DNA of 64,000 nucleotides from Rhynchopus sp. YZ270_cl-10. Its lineage: Eukaryota; Euglenozoa; Diplonemea; Diplonemida; Diplonemidae. Below are positions 18,890 to 29,632 of the stretch, piece by piece. The first letter of the stretch is position 1. Each line of letters opens with the position of its first letter. The DNA lies in assembly GCA_964035575.1 (NCBI GenBank), contig OZ037875.1:186001-250000 (forward strand), in the 5' to 3' direction. The position numbers were made by a program, and so were the translations under genes. Below the pieces are notes generated by a model. It was not told where the DNA came from, made no database searches, and saw nothing but the letters and a program-made list of their open reading frames with translations.

Positions 18890-19897
18890 CTACTTGCACG
18901 ACTTCCACCACCGTGTCCCCGTGCAGCTCAGCCCTGCAGCACAGCAGCTCTCCTTCCCGAGACACCTGTTCCATTTTTGGATCGCTGCACCGCAGTTACT
19001 TGCCGGTGGTGTGGGTGCTGGGACAGGCACAGAAGGGGGTGGCACAGGCACAGGCACAGGTGCAGGAGGTGTGGGAGGTGTCGGTCCTGCGCTTGCTCCG
19101 AGCACACGGCACGTCCACCCGTCTGCCCTGGAGCACGACGGCTTGCACTGTGCGAAGCAGTCACTCTGCTCGTAGCACGTCGCCCCCGACGCACAGCAGT
19201 GCGGCGCAGCCCTGCAGTTGCCCCACAGGGCCACCCCCGCACCCGAGCATCCACCCGACGGAGGTGTGGGCACAGGCACAGTTGGTGTCGGTGGTGTGGG
19301 TACAGGCGCAGTTGGGGTAGGGGGAGTCGGGCCCGCACCACCAATGGTCACGTCAATCACGTTGTAGAAGCTCGCACCAGTGTCACCCACGTCCCACACG
19401 GCAAGCACAACGTGGTACCCCGAGCGTGTGGGCACCGTGCAGCTGTGGCTCGTAGGGTTTGATGGCATCTGCATCCCTCCGTCCACCACACAGAACGGCG
19501 TTGTGTCAAACGACGACGTCCCCACCGGCGCGTTCTGGTTCCACCCCTCACGTGTGATGTAGTACTTGTAGTCGCGCGTGCGGTGTGCTGCCGTGAAGCG
19601 CCACGTGAACACATTCGTACCAGCGGCAAGCGCAGTCTTCCCCCAGCGTGTCGGCGTCTGCACGTTCAGCTGCGCAAAGCCTGACCGCCCCGCAGCTGCC
19701 ACCGTCCCCTCCGCAGGTCCCCCCGAAGGCCACCCGTCCGGGCCCTCCACACTCTGCGGCTCGGTCTGCACAGACCCGCACCCGGAGTTCAGTCCAGATT
19801 TGCATCCAAACGCGCGCGACGGCGGCGACTCCACGTACCCGTGTCCGGACACCGACGCAACAACACATGCCAGCAGCAGCATCCTGGGCGGCACCAT
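18890..19897 (-). CDS. secreted AA10 lytic polysaccharide monooxygenase with two Cys-rich carbohydrate-binding-like modules
   Basis: Single exon, 335 residues from the ATG at 19897, with an AACAG just before it. The signal peptide (MVPPRMLLLACVVASVSG) is followed by mature HGYVESPPSRAFGC, giving the N-terminal His of the copper histidine brace. The AA10 core (about 19-205) closely follows bacterial chitin-active CBP21-type enzymes: EPQSVEGPDGWPSGGPAEG, the second His in TAAHRTRDYKYYIT, and VWDVGDTGASFYNVID with the axial aromatic. Pro/Thr linkers then separate two modules, CSGAGVALWGNC to PSC and CGAAIQKWNRC to KSCK, resembling cellulose-binding CBM1-type knots. It probably oxidatively cleaves chitin or cellulose outside the cell or in food vacuoles. 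The core looks bacterial or viral in type and the tail eukaryotic, which suggests transfer plus domain fusion (inference). Confidence 0.9.
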   Translation of the reverse strand: MVPPRMLLLACVVASVSGHGYVESPPSRAFGCKSGLNSGCGSVQTEPQSVEGPDGWPSGGPAEGTVAAAGRSGFAQLNVQTPTRWGKTALAAGTNVFTWRFTAAHRTRDYKYYITREGWNQNAPVGTSSFDTTPFCVVDGGMQMPSNPTSHSCTVPTRSGYHVVLAVWDVGDTGASFYNVIDVTIGGAGPTPPTPTAPVPTPPTPTVPVPTPPSGGCSGAGVALWGNCRAAPHCCASGATCYEQSDCFAQCKPSCSRADGWTCRVLGASAGPTPPTPPAPVPVPVPPPSVPVPAPTPPASNCGAAIQKWNRCLGKESCCAAGLSCTGTRWWKSCK

Positions 19898-20863
19898 TCT
19901 GTTCACAAAAGCTTGCAGCCTTCTTCTGGGGCTTGTAGGTTGCTTTTAGTTGTTTTGTGTGTAGATGAAAACACCTGCGGGGTGTGTGGTATTGATTGTC
20001 CGTTCCACACAAAAGGCGTCAAAAGGTGATCTGTGTATCGGGCCTTTGTCACAACGTAACGTTGGATGTGTGAGTCTTGCTTCACCCGAAAGGCTGCACC
20101 CACAAAACGTCAGAAGGTGTTGTGCATCGAAGGCACCGTATCGATCAACTGCAAAGGTGGGTTTCACCCAAGCATCGGAGACTCTAGTCTTTTGTGCTAT
20201 AAACATCATGTGCAATACGCTGATAAAGGACAACAGATGAGATAAGCCGACCCAGTCTAATGACTGCAGTGCCCATGAGAACAGCATGCACAGAGCTGGT
20301 GTCGGTTTTGCATAGGTATTGTGTGTCTAAGGGGTGCACGGATATGGGAACATTGCGCACAGAATAAACCTCGTGTACTGTGTAACATATGGACCGATAC
20401 ATGGCAACATCAAGGACAGATATCCGTCCGTAGAAAGGAATTATAGTACAAGGAAATATAGAGGAGTGTTTGGGTACAATCATAGAAAAAGTTCGAGAAT
20501 TGAAGGTGTGTTATTATTTGCTTTATTTTTTTTTTCTTTTTGTTGAACCTTTGGTTGTAGTGCAGACACCACAGTTGTTATGAGTTTCGTTCGAAAACAG
20601 TTGCCGTAACCTTCCCCCTCCCGATCCTTACCAAGGTTGCATCGTGCTGCAGGGGAGTAAATAGAACAAAAAATAAAAATAAATAAAACAAGAGAGAATA
20701 ACATGCAGGGCGTAGGGAGGAAGGGGGTATCTGGGCGGTGCATTGTGCGGTCAATGAGGTCGTCTGCCAAAAGAGATCTTTCGACTCTTATTCAAAGTTT
20801 GTTTTTGTTGTTCGTTGTTTTTTGTTTTTTTTTTTTTTGTATCTTTTTTGAAAAATTGCAGTT
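19898..20863. other. intergenic stretch
   Basis: No supported gene or known repeat. 20500-20560 and 20810-20845 are T-rich. Short open frames show no protein-like composition. Confidence 0.5.
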
Positions 20864-20869
20864 ATTTTA

Positions 20870-21967
20870 CATACAATGCAACGAGGCCGAGTCGGCCTCG
20901 CCAAGGCCTGAAAATAAATACTCAGGCGTGCCTGAGGCGTACTCGGGATTAGTTACGTTTAAGTACGCCTCAGGCACGCCTGAGTATATTTATAGTTCTT
21001 ACCAGCATTTTGGTCATGAACAAAAAAGTATTTCCCCCCAAATTTTGTGGTTTTCGATTCAGAGGTAGCAAAATCTTTTAAATGCGGGGTCGCACGATGA
21101 AAAATGTGCCTGTGGGCCGAGCGAGTCGAAAAAATGAAAAGGGTTCGCTAAGCTTTGGTGCTGATGATATATATTTTGGTGGTACATTCGGGTATTTCAT
21201 TGGTTCAAGAATCATTGTAAACAAATCTCGGGGGAGATTTTCGACTGGGTCCCTTCGGGGCCCAACTTGATGCAAGACGGAAGAGGCTCATACAAGGCTG
21301 GATCCTCTGACACTAGAGAGATTCCATCGAGATCCCAAAATTATACACAGGCCTCCTTGATCCACAGACCACAGCTCTATTTTTAGTACAACTATGGGGT
21401 GACCAAAGGACTTTTTTACACATACCCGAGGTATGACTCATCTTCTGCGAAGCCTCTTTTTAGGAGGCAGTTTACTGTAAGCAGTAACCATGATATTTTT
21501 CCACTAAAAATATCTTGCGACCCCGCAATTTTCTCAGCAGGACACCGAAAGTTGATTTCAGCACATTTCAGGGGGCGGGGGAAATACATGGCATGACTTA
21601 GAAACGTGGTGACCTGTGCATAATAATTTTATATATCAGCAGAAATATGAAATATGTATACTTTCCCCTGATTTTTGGTACAAACTTAAAGTCTCGCATT
21701 CTTTGCTAAAAAAAGTGTCCGACCCCGGAATTTTTTCAGATCGCTCCGGAAATGCATCAGAGGCCCTTTTTGCGGGGAAAAAATACACACCAGGCGCCTG
21801 AAGCGCAAGTATGCGTTGCTATATACTCAGGCGTGCCTGAGGCGTACTTAAACGTAACTAATCCCGAGTACGCCTCAGGCACGCCTCAGTGACGCCTCAG
21901 GCACGCCTCAGATATATTTTCCAGACCTGAGTATTTCCAGGCGTACCCGGCCTCGTTGCATTGTATG
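20870..21967. mobile_element. 1.1 kb inverted-repeat element with 6 bp target duplication
   Basis: The ends are exact inverted repeats (CATACAATGCAACGAGGCC and its complement). The element is flanked by ATTTTA on both sides (20864-20869 and 21968-21973). Subterminal zones (about 20920-20995 and 21825-21925) carry nested palindromes of CTCAGGCGTGCCTGAG and GTACGCCTCAGGCACGCC, which also pair with each other across the element. No transposase is encoded. A 6 bp duplication excludes Tc1/mariner, and the superfamily is not identified. Confidence 0.8.
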
Positions 21968-21973
21968 ATTTTA

Positions 21974-23204
21974 GTGTTGCTATCGTGCAATATCCACACC
22001 TTTTTTTGTTTCGAGGGAACTCCTGTAGTTCTTTATAACAGTTTTTTTTTTTTAACGTTTCTTTTTTGCTAGAAATGAGGTAAGGGATGAACTAACAAAA
22101 AAAAATAAAAGGAGACAGTGGCCCTGCATCACGACACCTCGTGGCCCAAGCATTCAGGTTAATATGTAATCATCTGTTCAATAAAAAAGAAAGGTTTGTA
22201 AGATGATCCTAAGCCTCTCATGCTCAGTCACCTTTTAAAAAAAGTGAAGTTGTTAAATGCAAACGCCTCTGGGACGCAGGCACCGACACCCCACGGATTT
22301 CTTTGAACAGATGCAACATGCCTCGTTACGCATCTTCCACGGTGATTTCTACAGTGAAGATAAAAGAGTAGATAAAAAAAGAAAGGTTTGTAAGATGATC
22401 CTAAGCCTCTTGTGCTTAGTCACCTAAAAAATGAGGCACAGAAGCAATAAGACGCAGCAGCGCATATGCTTCAAAAACCTACCCCCCTTTTTTGAGATTT
22501 TTTTTTTGTCCCGATTAAAAGAAACCCCACTCCCCTCCCCCCAGACACAGCATAGAGTAGCTGCCAACGACAAAAGAAGCTGAATATTGACCCTTCCCTC
22601 CTACATCGATTTCAATACAATACCTTGCCTTACCCTACAGGGGTTGAAGGAAGGTTGTGGGAAAAGGAAAAGAGAAGGGGGAGTTGAGAAGTGCAAACGC
22701 CTCACCGCTCATCGGCGGACACAAGGCACCGTACAGAGATATTCTACCCAGGTTATATTTCACGTCCCACCCCCATTATTGTACGGATCCATTCACTCCG
22801 CCATTGGTTACTAATATTTGTGGCCTCCCCCCTAAGGGTTTTGTTTTGTTTCTTTGAATAGCAGACAATCGGGGGGGGGGGGGGTTGGGACGCCGGGAAC
22901 CGTTCCGTGGTGGGGAGGAGGGAGGGGGGGACACGCCTGGTGACCATTTGTGCAAATCTAAGCCAAAAGCAACCAGAACGAAGGGGGCGGAACGAACACA
23001 ATTATTTTTTTTTTGCAAAGAAAAAGAAAAATGTTAAATATGCAGGACCCCCGTTAACAATCGGGGGGTAGTGCGCATTGTCGCCCATATGTTCTGAGGA
23101 GAAACAAAGCAAAACAGAGCAAACAGAGGATAACGCCACATCCCATTTGTCACACACCCCCCAAAAAAAAAAGGTAGCTAGCTTTACAGAAAGGCAATTA
23201 TAGT
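21974..23204. repeat. repeat-rich intergenic stretch
   Basis: Holds two copies of the AAGATGATCCTAAGCCTCT hairpin family (22190-22236 and 22382-22427), copies of the GCAAACGCCTC family (22240-22290 and 22692-22735), a diverged fragment of the 261 bp tandem unit (22600-22660, CATCGATTTCAATAC), and a G run at 22872-22884. No protein gene is seen. Confidence 0.6.
22190..22427. repeat. two copies of the CCTAAGCCTCTYGTGCTTAG hairpin repeat
   Basis: 22190-22236 and 22382-22427 share AAAGGTTTGTAAGATGATCC, a CTAAGC/GCTTAG-type stem with a 7-base loop, and a TCACC tail. Longer relatives lie at 27016-27100 and 33473-33570, with fragments near 32500, 43148, 49521 and 51325. Confidence 0.6.
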
Positions 23205-24833
23205 CTAGAGTATAGACCTGAGCGGGTCCGCTGCCTTGTCCTTCATCGATGTAATCTGTGAAAAATGCATTTGAAAATATGAGAAGCGGGGGAAAGGGAC
23301 ATACCTTCCGTGTTACGTAATCCTCATCAATCACGACAGTTTTGCCGGCGTAGTCTTCCTGTATGATTTTTTTATGTACCAAAAAACGCGCCAAATGCCT
23401 GAGACATTAGGAACGGACATATCAACTCCCTTTTTTTTTGTGATGAATACAACCCTTAACGCTGCATACCGCTTCAAAGGATATGTCTTCCACCGTCTTC
23501 TCTACCGCTGTCGTGAGCCTCCTGGCGCCGATGTTCTGCAGCTCCGAGTTGAGCTGGCTTGTGTAGAACGCAATCTTCCTCAGCGCAGCCTCGGTGAACT
23601 TGAGATGCACACCCTCAGTTTTGAGGAGCTCTGTGTTCTGGCGGACGAGGTTGTACTCGGGCTCGGTGAGGATGCGGTAGAAGTCTTCTTCTGTGAGGGC
23701 ACCAAGCTCGACACGGACGGGAAGACGTCCTTGCAACTCGGCAATCATATCAGATGGCTTTGCAAGGTGAAAGGCACCACTGCAGATGAACAGAATGTTC
23801 TGCGTGTTGACCGAGGTGCCGTCGCGCAACGTTACCACGCAGCCTTCAATGAGCGGCAGCAGGTCTTGCTGCACACCCTCGGCGCTGGCGTCCATCCGCT
23901 TCTCCTTGCTCGCAGTCACCACCTTGTCAATCTCGTCGAGAAACACAATGCCATGGTTTTCTGCCAGCTCCTGCGCCTCGGTCGCAATCTGCTTCTGGTC
24001 GATGCGTTTCTCTAGCTCGTCGGCTTCGATGTGCGCAAAGGCCTCGGAAACGGGACCCTTCATCTTCCGTGTCTTCCCTAGCACCAATGTGTTGCTCTGT
24101 GAAAGCTGCTGCCGCATGTTGCTCTCGGAGGGCTGTCTCTGCGGTGTTTGGTTCTCCGGCCCAAGGGTGTATTCAATGATCGTCTCGTCGAGACTCCCAT
24201 CAAGCAGCATGGCACGGTATTTTTCCTTCTCCGCCTCGTTGTTCGCAACAAGCTTGTTCACGATGATGTTGATCGCGCTTTCCTGCGTTTTTTGATTTTA
24301 TTTTATTTTATTTTAGCACACCCATTTTTTCATACCCTAGCTTCCGGCTGTTTCCGCTGCTTGACCAAAGACTTTGCCTTTTGTAGAGAGACCTGGTAGA
24401 GATCTTCTATGATGGAGTCGACATCACGCCCTTTGAAACCGACCTCTGTGAACTTCGTTGCTTCGACCTTGAGGAAGGGTGCATCTGTGAGGCGTGCCAT
24501 GCGTCTGCTGATCTCTGTCTTGCCAACACCAGTGGGCCCAACCATAAGGATGTTCTTCGGTTGGATGTCCGCCTTGAGTTCTTTGTCCGTAACGTTCACA
24601 CGGCGCCAGCGGTTTCGCAGCGAGATTGCGACGGCACGTTTCGCGGCCTCCTGCCTGATGATGTATTTGTCAAGTTCCAGCACCGTGTTCGCAGGGGTCA
24701 AGGCACGTTCCATAATACTCCGCTCCAAGTCCCATGTCATCCCTTCAGACGACGTAGTGGCAGCAGCAGCCTCGGCAGAGCACCACCTTACGGCACTGCG
24801 GAGCACCGCATTTCTTCTCACGTTGAGGGGCAT
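23205..24833 (-). CDS. hslU: HslU, ATPase subunit of the mitochondrial HslUV protease
   Basis: Four exons: 24833-24336, 24282-23470, 23358-23305 and 23255-23205, with GT-AG introns of 53, 111 and 49 bp, giving 471 residues (bacterial HslU is about 443). The N-terminus is Arg/Ser/Ala-rich ([17 protein letters not shown]), typical of a mitochondrial presequence. Walker A is GPTGVGKT, Walker B region [10 protein letters not shown]. The HslU I-domain insert lies between them, and the sensor/C-domain includes [18 protein letters not shown]. The C-terminus ends RSIL, matching the HslU tail that docks into and activates HslV. HslU is an AAA+ unfoldase feeding proteins to the HslV peptidase. HslV is not in this window. 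The methyltransferase gene ends only 143 bp upstream. Exon 3 placement rests on matching the bacterial spacing ([15 protein letters not shown]). Confidence 0.92.
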
Positions 24834-24976
24834 CACGGATGTGTGTCCCTAGGGTGGTGGTGGTGGTGGTGGGGTGGAGGTAAGAGATGGGGTGGGAAAG
24901 GAGAGTGGGGAAGATGGAAAAAGGGGGTGTCTTTTTGCTGTATCCCCAGGTAAGAAGACGAAGGAAGAAAAAATGC

Positions 24977-25825
24977 TCACCGTTTGATGAACTTCGCGTG
25001 GATCCAGACGCGACTCATTGTGAGGTCTTCCTTTTTGTTTTCGACACTGCGTTCGACGGTTTCGCACATCCGCACATCGAAGAAGGGTGCGAACAGGGCG
25101 ATCAGCTCTTCCTTGCTGAAGAAGTACGAACACGTTCCGCAGGTACGCATAAAGAACTTTCCGCTGTCACCAACTAAAGCGTCGTCTGAAAACCGCTTCT
25201 GCGCTAAGTCCCCTTCGCAGTAGTCCCTGAAGTAGACGCAGCCTCCTGGTGCAATTTTTGAGGCAAAGTTTGCGACTGTTTGCGGCATTTTATCAGGGGA
25301 GATAGCGGACATCACGAAGATCATTGTTGCCACATCCACGACTCCATCTGGCACGGACGCCGGCAGCGGCGCTGTCGCAATGTCATGCGCAAAGGACGTA
25401 ATCCGCTCCTTGCTGTACGCCGCGTTGCCCTCCAACATCTTCACCGCAACACTGCTCAGGTCAAATGCATAGTAGTGCTTGAGGCCCGGCACCTCCTCGA
25501 TAATGGGAAACACGGTGTTGCCTACTCCGCACCCTATCTCCATCACGACCTTGGCGGAGAGCAGCTCCGTCACCTCACTCACCAGGTAGTGCCTGTCTTT
25601 GAAGCCTAACGTTCGATTCTGCGAGTAATAATTATTCCACATCCGCTGTGCCTGCGCAACAGGGTCCTGATTGAAGCTGAACCCCATCCCCCGGGTGTAC
25701 GGTCGGTAGTCATCGACGAACGGCTTCATCGCTTTGTAGTCCACTCCGCCGGTTGCGACAAACGCACCGTCACTCACCTTACGACGTTTTGGTTGGGGCT
25801 CCGCATTGCTTGCGTGGCCACTCAT
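24977..25825 (-). CDS. METTL2/6/8-type methyltransferase, probable tRNA 3-methylcytidine enzyme
   Basis: Single exon, 282 residues from the ATG at 25825 (MSGHASNAEPQPKRRKV). The N-terminus has a basic PKRRK cluster. The family hallmark WNNYYSQNRTLGFKDRHYL (about 75-95) matches the W..FY..N...FFKDRHWL of eukaryotic METTL2/6/8 and fungal Trm140. SAM-binding motif I is VMEIGCGVGN, followed by the DLSSVAVKML acidic loop, and IFVMSAISPDKM matches the family's IFVLSAI-like segment. Known relatives methylate C32 in the anticodon loop of Thr, Ser or Arg tRNAs. The exact substrate cannot be read from sequence. The transcribed-strand leader is pyrimidine-rich (TTTTTCAATTTTTCTCTTC). Confidence 0.88.
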   Translation of the reverse strand: MSGHASNAEPQPKRRKVSDGAFVATGGVDYKAMKPFVDDYRPYTRGMGFSFNQDPVAQAQRMWNNYYSQNRTLGFKDRHYLVSEVTELLSAKVVMEIGCGVGNTVFPIIEEVPGLKHYYAFDLSSVAVKMLEGNAAYSKERITSFAHDIATAPLPASVPDGVVDVATMIFVMSAISPDKMPQTVANFASKIAPGGCVYFRDYCEGDLAQKRFSDDALVGDSGKFFMRTCGTCSYFFSKEELIALFAPFFDVRMCETVERSVENKKEDLTMSRVWIHAKFIKR

Positions 25826-26508
25826 TTGAAGAGAAAAATTGAAAAAGCTATGATAATCTGTTGGGTGCAAAACAGTCTTGGTACTCTCGCTTGATGGTTA
25901 GGGAGCCAGAGAGGATGAGTGTTTTGGTGTATTGTGCTGTTCCAACCTGAGAGGCGCATAAGGGGGTTTTGTGGTGGGGTAAAGATATGGCAGACTGGTC
26001 AGGGGGACTACGTTATGTTTGGACTACTAGTAGTACTATGTCCTAATGAGTCCTAGTGTGTTATGGGAAAATCGCTTCCTCGACCTATTCTCAAACTTTA
26101 AAGGGGCGTGAGCTCGGGGTATCTTATTTGTACCCTGACGCTACTGCTGCATCAATAGTGGAATGGTACTACTAGTTTAGTACTAGGTTAGGGGGACTGC
26201 GAGTCGTTACGACTAGTCCCTCGGAGTCCGTGGAATATGAAGGTAATCTAGGAGAGGGGGAGGTGGTATTTTCATTTGAAAATAAAGTGAAGTTTTTTTT
26301 TTTTTTTTGCGCAAGTGCACATCCCAACGTATGTAGACTAAAAAGGCGTGGTGAAAAAACCGCGTGTGTCCCATGCCCCCGCCCCCCCTACCCCATACCC
26401 ACAAGGAGCCAGGCCCTGTTGTGGTGTGCAAGCAGCCCCCGCTGTGCTACCACCCCCCTACACCCCGTGTGTTTTTTTTTTTTTTAGCTTCATTTTTTTT
26501 TTTTTCTC
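25826..26508. other. intergenic stretch
   Basis: Contains a CTACTAGTAGTAC/GTACTACTAG-rich segment with partial inverted symmetry (about 26020-26215) and long T and C runs (26290-26500). No gene is seen. Confidence 0.5.
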
Positions 26509-28348
26509 TTACGCCTCGGGTTCAGCTTCGTTATCATCAGCGTCGTTAGCTATTTCCATTGCTTGTTCGCGGCCTGGTGGGTTTATTATTTTTCTTCTTT
26601 TTTGTTTTGTACAATACCTTCAAGCATCATCTCCCAGTAGTGCCCGCACTCCATGCTGTTGAGGTACTGATGCGCCTTCTCTTCGTCGTGGAAGGAGACC
26701 TTCTTGAACTCACCTGGGTAGCGCTTCCCCGACACACCACTCCACACGACCGTGGCGTTGTCCGCTGCACTACGTGTACCCTCAAGCATGTAGTCAATTC
26801 GCTGCCGCAGCAATCTGTCGTACTTCCGCAGAGGCTTGCGTCCACCCTCCACGATGACCAGCTGCGCACCAGTGTCGGTCACAACAAGAAACCCCGAGAG
26901 GTAGTACTGCTGGGCGTTCTTGATGATCTGAAACTCTGCCTTGGAGCTGTGCAGCTTGTCAATTCTGTAAGGGTGGGGTGAGGGGTACATTTTGAGGTTG
27001 AAAATATGACAAAAAGCTTTATAAGATGAACCCTAGCTCTGCTTAGCCACCTTTAAGCACAATCGCTATCACACAGCATCAGCTGCGCGGGATTGCACAA
27101 TATTAAACATAGGGTTGGGGAGTCTATGGTCGTAGGTTCGGTAGGGTCGTTGTCTAACTAAGAGTAAATGAAGTCATATAGTGAGTGTTTCAATTGAAAG
27201 GAGAAAGCGAAGAAGGGGGGAGGAGGGAAATGGTCGTACCTGTAAACGGTTGTGATGGGGTCGGTTTCGGCCTCTCGTTTGAGTTTGTTGATCGTCTTTT
27301 CTCGTTTTTGGTCCTTCGAAAGTTTGCGGGCCTGTTTAAAGGGGTTTATTTTGATTTTATTTTTGCTCATTTTAAAAAAAAAGACACACACCTGGTTCCG
27401 GTCCTCATGGTTGCCCACTCTCTTCATCATCTCCTCGCGTGCGAACTGTTCGCATGCTGTCGGATCTGCGATGAACTTATGCTGAAAGACACGCGCCATG
27501 TTTGATATCTTCACCTTCGGCGGTGGGGTGGGGAGCAGACCCAGGGCTATCTGCTTTTGCTTCTCCTTCTCTCGGGCTATGCGCGACTGTTTGCGGACTT
27601 TCAAACGCTCTTTTTGCGTCAGAATCAGAGCCTGCGGCGCAAGGTGCTTTTCCACATGCTGTCCATTTGATGGTACAGGATGCTCTATCAACGAAGATAT
27701 CATTTTATGCTTCAAATTCCACGACAGCGGTGACGGTGCTGCTGTGATATCGCCGTATGTTTTGTTCACTGTGATCGCTGCGTCCCACCACTCCGCCTCC
27801 AGCACCTCCATCGTTGTGGTGTTCACTGGGACGATAGCGGGCGTGGCCTTCAGCATGTCTGCCCCTTCTTGATCGATCATGAGCTTTTCTCCAGCTTCCA
27901 TTGCTGCATCTGCTAGTTTCCGCTTTTCGATGTATTCTTTTCTCGACTCCTCTATTGAGCGTAGTTTGTCAGCCTGTTTAGTATGCCGTTCGGCGTCTTC
28001 TTCAGGATGGTCAAGGAGCTGTAGCGCGCCCTTCCTTCCTTTGCGTTGTCTCTTCACTAGCGCGCTGTCAAGTACCGTTTCCTCTTCTTCGATGGCCTCC
28101 GCCTTCCGCTTGCGTGACGGCGCCTTCCCCTCCTCCGGAATTACGTTCCCTTCTTCGTCCACGAGACGTCCTTCTTTATCCATAAACACCTTGGTCGGCA
28201 CAACAGGCTTCTTTTCCTGTATGACCGCAGCAATCGCAGCAGCGGTGATGCCCACATCAGGTTCCGGGTCGGGGTACACATCGGTACTGATTTTGACTAC
28301 CTTTTTGCCGGGAGGAGCGGAGTCAAAGCGTTTTAAACGGGCCGCCAT
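26509..28348 (-). CDS. PRPF3: Prp3, U4/U6 small nuclear ribonucleoprotein
   Basis: Four exons: 28348-27392, 27331-27240, 26964-26618 and 26573-26509, with GT-AG introns of 60, 275 and 44 bp, giving 486 residues. The N-terminal half is charged with an RKRKAEAIEEEE-type stretch. The Prp3 core follows: AEWWDAAI, SLIEHPVPS, LTQKERLKVRKQSR, LGLLPTPPPKVKISNMARV and ARKLSKDQKREKTINKLKRE. The C-terminal ferredoxin-like domain (DUF1115) is split over exons 3-4: YLSGFLVVTDTGAQLVIVEGG, WSGVSGKRYPGEFKKVSF and HYWEMMLEG, ending in an acidic tail. Prp3 binds the U4/U6 duplex in the tri-snRNP, fitting the spliceosomal introns in this window. Length is close to yeast Prp3 (469) rather than human (683). Confidence 0.93.
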
Positions 28349-29344
28349 TTTAGAGAATATGGGAACAAAGAAGGGGAAAAGAAATTAAAAAGGTGTACGG
28401 GGGAGAGGGAGGGGGGGTGCTAAGGGATGATGGTGGGAGAGGGGAGAAAAAGTGTTGACAGTGCAAAAAAAAAAACAAGTAATTGCTATCGGAAAAAAAA
28501 CGGGGTGTGATGTGGAACTCCATCCTGTAGAAATAATCTGCAACACGCCCAGCATTCTGCTCTTCTGCAGGTGTGCTAACGCTCTTCGTACGCTGCCAGA
28601 CCCACTGGGACGCCAGCATCTGAAACGTTCAAGAAGGGGGGCTGTCCTCTTCGTCCAGCACCATCTGCTCGATAGCGTTGTTGGACGCCCGCTCGGCAGG
28701 CTCGGCGTGGTCCGGCTCGTTTTTGTCCACAGGCTCCCCACATTGTCGTCGTCGTTGGAGCAGTGCGGAAGGAACACAGAATGCACAGACTACAACACAT
28801 CGATCACACCAGGCGCATCAGCACCTCCAGCAAATCGCCAGGATGCTACGGTGTTTTCGAAAATCGCGCGGAGTTTTCCACAGCACACCCCGCTTTTTTC
28901 TTAGCAATTACTTGTCCTTGTTGTTATTGTTGTTTTCAACCACCTTCCTTCAACCCTTGTAGGCAGGGTCCTAGCTCAGTAGAACGGAAAAGGTGGCCCA
29001 CCTTTTCCGTTCTTTTTTTTTTTTTTTTTTGGGTTTTTTTTACACGGTGCAAAAAACCGGTTGGCCAAGGAGGTCCTCAGTGTCGTCAGCCAGTCCCCTT
29101 TGCTGTTAAAAACAGCGACTTGGCGTGGTCAATTTTTCCGCGCGAACAGGGATTACGCTCCACGTGTGGAACGTATGGAAATCCATACGTGAATTGTTTT
29201 TGAAAAGGTGGAATCCATACGTGTCCATACGTAGGTAATTTGGGTTTTGGATTGGGGCTGGGGTGGGGTAGGTGAGGAGTGGGGCTCCGCCCCCACCTCT
29301 CACCTACCCCCTACAGAATTCTATTTGTAGGAGACAATTTTCTA
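28349..29344. repeat. intergenic stretch with an inverted-repeat element and CCATACGT repeats
   Basis: Holds the CAAGTAATTGCTA-ended element (28475-28930), a self-complementary GGAAAAGGTGG/CCACCTTTTCC pair near 28985-29010, and repeated CCATACGT motifs at 29175-29232. No gene is supported. Confidence 0.55.
28475..28930. mobile_element. CAAGTAATTGCTA-ended inverted-repeat element, copy 1
   Basis: Begins CAAGTAATTGCTATCGG and ends AGCAATTACTTG. The interior (GTCCACAGGC, GCATCAGCACC, TTTCGAAAATCG, GTTTTCCACAGCACACC) matches a shorter copy at 50386-50655. Target duplications are unclear. Open frames inside are not protein-like. Confidence 0.6.
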
Positions 29345-29632
29345 TTTTACCGGAAAAGGAGCATGCAGCATGGCGAAAGAAAAAAGTAGCGTACCGTGCG
29401 CCTGCGGCGCTAGATTGCAATACACCCTTCCCATGACATAATAGGCAATTTTAAGCGCAATTTTTAGAAATGTTGCGTACCGTGGCTTCGCCAGAAACTT
29501 TCGTTTTAGAAAAATATGGAAGTAAAGTTTACGGAACTGGACCATAGTTACCAACGAAAGTGCCATTTTATGTCAAGATTTTTTAAAAATATTGCGTACC
29601 GTGGCTTCGCCAGGAACATTTGGATGCCATGA
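29345..29632 (-). repeat. interspersed repeat (GCGAAGCCACGGTACGCAAC family), copy 2
   Basis: Reverse-complement match to 13095-13345, including both GCGTACCGTGGCTTCGCC motifs and the GCGTACCGTGCGCCTGCGGC block. A GCGCGCGAAGCGCGCGC hairpin follows at about 29696-29714, as a similar hairpin precedes copy 1. Confidence 0.75.
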
